Shown here piece after piece: positions 6,714 to 10,112 of a DNA stretch of 10,112 nucleotides. The position numbers and the translations under genes are program-made. The stretch lies in NCBI GenBank assembly GCA_021793095.1, contig JAJYTK010000019.1:1-10112 (forward strand), given 5' to 3'. The notes under the pieces are model-generated. The model did not search any database. It was not told the DNA's origin and saw only the letters and a program-made list of their open reading frames with translations. The first letter of the stretch is position 1. Each line of letters begins with the position of its first letter. The DNA is from Pseudomonadota bacterium. GTDB taxonomy: Bacteria; Pseudomonadota; Gammaproteobacteria; Burkholderiales; Burkholderiaceae_B.

Positions 6714-7259
6714 CTATGGAAAGGGTTGCAATAAAAATTCGCTGAGGCTCGGCAGATGTTGGTCTTGTGCCGAGACAATGGGTGCCCGAGTGGGCCAATC
6801 GATAGCGAGCTCAGGGTCGCGCCAGTGGATACCGGCCTGATTGTGCGGATCGTAGAGCTCAGTGCATAAATAATGGCAGTGTACCTCAGGGCTCAGTGCT
6901 AAAAAGCCATGTGCATAGCCAGGGGGCACCCAGAGTTGTTTGCGGTTATGGGCACTGAGCTCTAGGCTAAAGTATTGTTTAAAGGTCGCTGAACGAGGAT
7001 TAACATCCACAACCACATCAAAAATGGATCCTTGGGTGACAAAAATGAGTTTTCCCTGTGGTTTGTGCCGTTGGAGATGCAGACCACGCAAGACGTTTTG
7101 TTTCGAGTACGAGTGATTGAGCTGTACAAATGCCTGCGTGATCCCCGCCTGTTGGTAACGTTGTAGGTGATATTGCTCGATGAGGCCACCACGGGCATCA
7201 GTGTGTTCATCGGGGATGAATATTTGAACGCCGGGTAATGGGGTGGTGTGTATTTGCAT
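6714..7259 (-). CDS. rmlC: dTDP-4-dehydrorhamnose 3,5-epimerase (RmlC) family protein
   Basis: RmlC is a cupin enzyme that epimerises C3 and C5 of dTDP-4-keto-6-deoxyglucose in dTDP-L-rhamnose synthesis. From the ATG at 7259 the product has 181 residues, the normal size. Key positions are present: DARG (21-24), NVLRGLHLQ (55-63) with catalytic His61, QGKLIFVTQG (68-77) with Lys70, FDVVVDV (80-86), LWVPPGYAHGFLALS (109-123), Tyr130 as the likely catalytic tyrosine, YDPHNQAGIHWRDP (136-149) and the SAQD end motif with Asp166. A TTG at 7283 would add eight residues but has no ribosome site; the ATG has only a weak one. The rhamnose partners rmlA, rmlB and rmlD are not adjacent, so a related epimerase role for another nucleotide sugar is possible. 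It is followed by a flavin-reductase gene and diverges from the cysteine hydrolase gene only 23 bases away. Confidence 0.88.
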   Translation of the reverse strand: MQIHTTPLPGVQIFIPDEHTDARGGLIEQYHLQRYQQAGITQAFVQLNHSYSKQNVLRGLHLQRHKPQGKLIFVTQGSIFDVVVDVNPRSATFKQYFSLELSAHNRKQLWVPPGYAHGFLALSPEVHCHYLCTELYDPHNQAGIHWRDPELAIDWPTRAPIVSAQDQHLPSLSEFLLQPFP

Positions 7260-7282
7260 GATACGACAAAGAGAGGTACGCA

Positions 7283-8050
7283 ATGCAGCGTTTACTGGTG
7301 ATTATTGATCCACAAAATGATTTTATGCGCAGTCCCGAGCACGAGGGCTCGTTGGCAATTGATGAGGCCTACGCAGATATGGAGCGATTGGTGCGCTACC
7401 TCGAGCGCGAGACACCAGAACAAATTTTGGTGACTCTAGATTCACATACGGTGGATCATATTGCCCATGCGCGATGGTGGACCGACGCCGATGGTAATCA
7501 TCCTGATCCTTTTACGGTCATTAGTGTCGAGGATGTGGTCACCGAGCGTTGGCGGGGCCGCGATCCTGAGCATAGTTTATGGTATGTAAAACAGTTAGCC
7601 AAGCAGGGCAATTACGAGCTCATTATTTGGCCCGATCACTGTGTGATGGGTACAAAGGGCCATCAGGTGGTTAATATTTTGGCACAGGCCCTTCACGATT
7701 GGGAGCAGCGTACCGGGCGTCAGGTGCGCTATTTGAAAAAGGGGATGAATGACTACACCGAGCATTACTCTGCACTTAAGGCCGAGGTGGTGATTGATGC
7801 CGAGACCGATATGAACCAGGATCTCATCCGTTATATGAATGAATTCGATCGCATTGAATTCGCGGGTGAGGCCTCTTCGCATTGTGTGGGCAATACTTTG
7901 GTGCATTTTATTGATACCATAGCACCCGACGATGCTGCTAAGGTGGTGGTGCTGGAAAATGCGACCAGCCCCGTCCCGGGTTGTGCCCACATGGCTGAGG
8001 CATTTTTTGCTCATGGGCGAAAAAAGGGCGTGCAGTTTGAAAGGATTTGA
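7283..8050 (+). CDS. Nicotinamidase-like cysteine hydrolase (isochorismatase superfamily)
   Basis: The 255-residue product is a cytoplasmic amidase-fold enzyme related to nicotinamidase PncA, which converts nicotinamide to nicotinate. The catalytic set is visible: Asp9 in IDPQNDF, a lysine in YLKKGMNDYTEHYSA (Lys152 or 153), and nucleophile Cys201 in EASSHCVGNTL. Metal-site residues are Asp53 and His55 in TLDSH, with His73 in GNHPDPF as probable third ligand, and WPDHCV (116-121) is the nicotinamidase-like loop. The protein is about 40 residues longer than E. coli PncA, chiefly through a segment around 81-112 before WPDHC and a longer middle. The substrate may therefore differ, and I give no symbol. 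The ATG at 7283 follows GAGAGG (7271-7276) with a six-base spacer. Its promoter must overlap the start of the divergent RmlC gene. The methyltransferase gene follows after 31 bases, or overlaps if an earlier start is used. Confidence 0.88.
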   Translation: MQRLLVIIDPQNDFMRSPEHEGSLAIDEAYADMERLVRYLERETPEQILVTLDSHTVDHIAHARWWTDADGNHPDPFTVISVEDVVTERWRGRDPEHSLWYVKQLAKQGNYELIIWPDHCVMGTKGHQVVNILAQALHDWEQRTGRQVRYLKKGMNDYTEHYSALKAEVVIDAETDMNQDLIRYMNEFDRIEFAGEASSHCVGNTLVHFIDTIAPDDAAKVVVLENATSPVPGCAHMAEAFFAHGRKKGVQFERI

Positions 8051-8081
8051 GTCAGAGTCAAGCAGCTTGGATCAATTGGCG

Positions 8082-9644
8082 ATGCAAAAATTAGAAAGTC
8101 AGTTTTTGGCAGGTTTGGCCGAGTCTTATGATCGGCAGCCTTATTTTTCCAATGTGTTTCCTTGGAGCGCACCGGGTTATGTGCGTGCTGCTGCTCATTT
8201 GTATGGTGTGGATACCCCTCCGGTGGCCACGGCACGCATCCTTGAGCTGGGCTGTGCTGCTGGGGGCAACTGCATTCCCATTGCAAGCCTGTACCCAGAC
8301 GCCGAGGTGGTCGGAGTCGATATTTCAGCACGGCAAATTGCGGTGGGTCAGCGCGTGATCAAGCAGGCGGGGCTGACCAACATACGCCTGTTGAATCATT
8401 GTTTTTCGCGTTTGCCCAAAGCACTGGGGCAGTTTGATTATATTATTGCGCATGGAGTGTGGAGCTGGGTGCCCGAGGTGGTGCAGCAGGCCCTGCTCAG
8501 GGTGTGCCAGCAGCATTTGCATCCACAGGGTGCGGCTTATATTAGTTTTAATACCTACCCAGGGTGGAAGCTACAGGAGGTGTTTCGCGAGGCCATGCTT
8601 TTTCATTGCCAGCAGTACGGCACCCCCACTCAGGTTGATCGGGCCCGTGAGATCCTGCCTTTTTTTATGCATGGGTTGGCGGCAGAAAACCCCTTGGGCG
8701 AGGCTTTGGCCACTCAGGCACAGGCTATTCCTGAGGGGGCAGAAAATGATTATTACATCGCCCACGAGTATTTAGAACTGCACAATTTACCTATTTATTT
8801 ACAAGATTTTGTGCAGCGTTTGTCACGTCACCGCCTCTATCATGTCGGGGATGTAGAACTACGTAATGAATATCCGCAGCGCTATGGGGATGAGTTTGCC
8901 CAGCATTTTGAGCTCTTTGCTCAAGGGCATCAGGGGGTGGTGCGGCAGCAGTATTTAGACTTTGCGGTGGGTCGCCAATTTCGTAAAAGTTTGGTGGTGC
9001 ATCAGGCACTGGCTGAGCGACAGCAGCCCCAGGCTGATTTAACGCGCTTGGAGGATTTGTTATTTGCGGGTTGGTTTGAATTGCACCAACAAAGCACAGA
9101 TGCGCATGAACAGCCCATTGTTTGTTTTTACCGCAGCTTAAAACAAGAAACGCTGCGGGTGGCGGATCCCGTCCATCAGACTTGGCTGCAGTATTTGCAT
9201 GAATGCTGGCCTCGTCCGGTGTCAGGGCGTGATTTATTGCGCATCGCCGCTCAGGCACATCCTGAATACGATCACCGCACACTGCGTCATTGTTTGCAGC
9301 GCTTATATGTGCAGGTGCCCTTGAAATTGAGTCGCAGCTATGAGGATCTACCGCTTTGTCTGCAGGATTTGTACGAGGGGCTGATCCCTGGGGTTTATCC
9401 GCTCATGATGGCGCGCCAAGACCAGGGTTTAGAGATTGGGGATTTTAGCGCTTGGTTTCAGTCCTCTACCGCACAGTTTAATGCGGTGCAACGTCTGATC
9501 CTCACGGGGTTGGAGCAGCGCCACGATTGGACTCAGATTATCGATGCCGTCTGTGCGTATGATCCCGAGATAGGGCGGGCCGAGGCACAACAAGCCATCG
9601 ATGATTTAGTGGCCAACCTAAGAAAATACGCTTTATATGTTTGA
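8082..9644 (+). CDS. SAM-dependent methyltransferase with methyltransferase regulatory domain (rickettsial PKMT-like)
   Basis: From the ATG at 8082 the product has 520 residues. An N-terminal class I methyltransferase domain shows YDRQPY (16-21), ILELGCAAGGN (53-63, SAM motif I), VVGVDISARQI (76-86, motif II acidic residue) and FDYIIAHGVWSWVP (118-131). It continues with ISFNTYPGWK (154-163), a hallmark of this family. Residues about 220-310 (YYIAHEYLELHN onward) match the methyltransferase regulatory domain. The rest, to about 520, looks like the helical/winged C-terminal region of the same architecture, rich in Gln and Leu. This arrangement is that of the rickettsial protein-lysine methyltransferases PKMT1/2 acting on outer-membrane proteins, but the substrate here is unknown. 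The start is uncertain: the frame is open back to 7932, with alternatives TTG 8067, TTG 8037 and ATG 8013 overlapping the upstream gene, and none has a strong ribosome site. ATG 8082 leaves the usual short leader before YDxxPY. Confidence 0.85.
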   Translation: MQKLESQFLAGLAESYDRQPYFSNVFPWSAPGYVRAAAHLYGVDTPPVATARILELGCAAGGNCIPIASLYPDAEVVGVDISARQIAVGQRVIKQAGLTNIRLLNHCFSRLPKALGQFDYIIAHGVWSWVPEVVQQALLRVCQQHLHPQGAAYISFNTYPGWKLQEVFREAMLFHCQQYGTPTQVDRAREILPFFMHGLAAENPLGEALATQAQAIPEGAENDYYIAHEYLELHNLPIYLQDFVQRLSRHRLYHVGDVELRNEYPQRYGDEFAQHFELFAQGHQGVVRQQYLDFAVGRQFRKSLVVHQALAERQQPQADLTRLEDLLFAGWFELHQQSTDAHEQPIVCFYRSLKQETLRVADPVHQTWLQYLHECWPRPVSGRDLLRIAAQAHPEYDHRTLRHCLQRLYVQVPLKLSRSYEDLPLCLQDLYEGLIPGVYPLMMARQDQGLEIGDFSAWFQSSTAQFNAVQRLILTGLEQRHDWTQIIDAVCAYDPEIGRAEAQQAIDDLVANLRKYALYV

Positions 9645-9662
9645 TTGACTGATTTTCAATCA
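9642..9662. repeat. Inverted repeat at the end of the methyltransferase gene
   Basis: TGATTGA (9642-9648, including the TGA stop) pairs perfectly with TCAATCA (9656-9662) around a seven-base loop. The stem is AT-rich and lacks a following T-run, so it would be a weak terminator at best. It runs directly into the tandem repeat that follows, sharing base 9662. Confidence 0.5.
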
Positions 9663-9687
9663 TTGATGTAGACAATTGATGTAGACA
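9662..9687 (+). repeat. Perfect 13-base tandem duplication upstream of the thioesterase gene
   Basis: ATTGATGTAGACA occurs twice in direct succession (9662-9674 and 9675-9687), with no mismatch. It lies 23 bases before the thioesterase start, in the only sizeable spacer between the methyltransferase and thioesterase genes. It could be a paired regulator site near the promoter or a recent slippage duplication. I do not see a convincing -35/-10 pair, so the promoter of the thioesterase gene is not assigned. Confidence 0.9.
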
Positions 9688-9710
9688 GTACCAAATAACA
9701 AGGAAATACA

Positions 9711-10112
9711 ATGCTCAATGTGCCTGACAACCAATTAACCATGACGGTGCTGATGACCCCGGATACGGCTAATTTTTCCGGCAATGTTCATGGGGGAACC
9801 ATACTTAAATTATTAGACCAGGTGGCCTATGCCTGTGCGAGTCGTTATGCCAAAAGCTATGTGGTGACGCTGAGTGTTGATCAGGTCACGTTTAGGCAGC
9901 CCATTCATGTGGGTGAGTTAGTGACTTTTTTAGCCAGCGTTAACTATACAGGAACCTCATCCATGGAGGTGGGGATCAAGGTCATCGCCGAAGACATCCA
10001 AAAACGAGTGGTGCGGCATGTGAACAGTTGTTTTTTTACGATGGTGGCTGTGGATGAAAACCAACGGCCCACAGCGGTGCCGCCACTCGAGCCGTCAACG
10101 GCCGAAGAGAAA
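9711..10112 (+). CDS. Hotdog-fold acyl-CoA thioesterase (YciA/BFIT-like), 3' end outside window
   Basis: This is the first 134 residues of an acyl-CoA thioester hydrolase, which would release free fatty acids from CoA. The ATG at 9711 follows AAGGAA (9700-9705) with a five-base spacer. The hotdog domain is recognisable from MTPDTANFSGNVHGGTIL (15-32), with the Asn-x-x-Gly-x-x-His-Gly-Gly entry motif, LLDQVAYACASRYA (34-47) with the conserved Asp36, VTLSVDQVTFRQPIHVGE (52-69), and TGTSSMEVGIKV (80-91). The chain then reaches a FTMVAVDENQRPTAVPPLEP segment (109-128) that typically closes the domain, so only a C-terminal tail should be missing. No stop codon occurs before the window end. The specific chain-length preference cannot be read from the sequence. 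It lies downstream of the methyltransferase in the same direction but has its own spacer with repeats, so it may be separately expressed. Confidence 0.9.
   Translation, partial: MLNVPDNQLTMTVLMTPDTANFSGNVHGGTILKLLDQVAYACASRYAKSYVVTLSVDQVTFRQPIHVGELVTFLASVNYTGTSSMEVGIKVIAEDIQKRVVRHVNSCFFTMVAVDENQRPTAVPPLEPSTAEEK

Noticed and set aside
6700..6798. Extended N-terminus of the flavin-reductase protein from 6798
   Set aside because: It would overlap the conserved C-terminal coding part of the RmlC gene, and family members begin close to the HFYEPKKGHGLP region.
7595..8014. Minus-strand open frame of 139 codons
   Set aside because: It is opposite the nicotinamidase-like gene, which shows an intact catalytic set, and has no supporting motif.
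8049..8060. GAGTCA repeated twice at the end of the nicotinamidase-like gene
   Set aside because: The unit is only six bases and covers a Glu-Ser-Glu-Ser stretch in the extended methyltransferase frame; chance is sufficient.
8791..9282. Minus-strand open frame of 163 codons
   Set aside because: It is a shadow of the methyltransferase gene, low in complexity (Ala, Pro rich), with no domain or ribosome site.

Overview
The window is densely packed chromosomal DNA from a proteobacterium. Gene content and protein style (a GlcDEF-type glycolate oxidase, a TtuC/DmlA-type decarboxylating dehydrogenase, Pgi, a YciA-like thioesterase) suggest Betaproteobacteria, probably Burkholderiales and perhaps a moderate-GC member of the Alcaligenaceae. 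The taxonomic guess rests on protein resemblance only. There are no RNA genes, insertion sequences, CRISPR arrays, phage genes or obvious transfer junctions, and no gene-free stretch longer than about 150 bases.

Layout. Bases 1-3187 (+) hold the end of glcD, then glcE and glcF, a tight operon for the three-subunit glycolate oxidase. Its end faces pgi (minus strand, 3228-4808) across a 40-base gap. A divergent control region of about 150 bases (4809-4958) separates pgi from a plus-strand tartrate/D-malate dehydrogenase gene (4959-6035). That gene converges on a minus-strand pair made of an RmlC-like sugar epimerase (start 7259) followed by a flavin-reductase-family protein (start 6699). Between the converging genes lie three overlapping or adjoining inverted repeats. 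Only 23 bases upstream of the RmlC start, a plus-strand series begins: a nicotinamidase-like cysteine hydrolase (7283-8050), a large methyltransferase with a methyltransferase regulatory domain (8082-9644) and, after a short AT-rich spacer carrying a 13-base tandem repeat, a hotdog-fold acyl-CoA thioesterase cut off by the window end.

How the genes may work together. GlcDEF oxidises glycolate to glyoxylate, which in many bacteria is carried to glycerate. The TtuC-type enzyme oxidises and decarboxylates tartrate or D-malate to C3 compounds. The left half can therefore be read as small organic-acid catabolism next to a central sugar-phosphate isomerase. The right half has no obvious single pathway: the epimerase is present without the other dTDP-rhamnose genes, and the exact substrates of the flavin reductase, amidase and methyltransferase cannot be read from sequence.

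I found no convincing new multi-gene system. The points most worth a second look are the rickettsial-PKMT-like methyltransferase, the symmetric pgi/ttuC control region, the tandem repeat before the thioesterase, the exact 20-base palindrome inside pgi and the mutually exclusive hairpins at 6036-6104.
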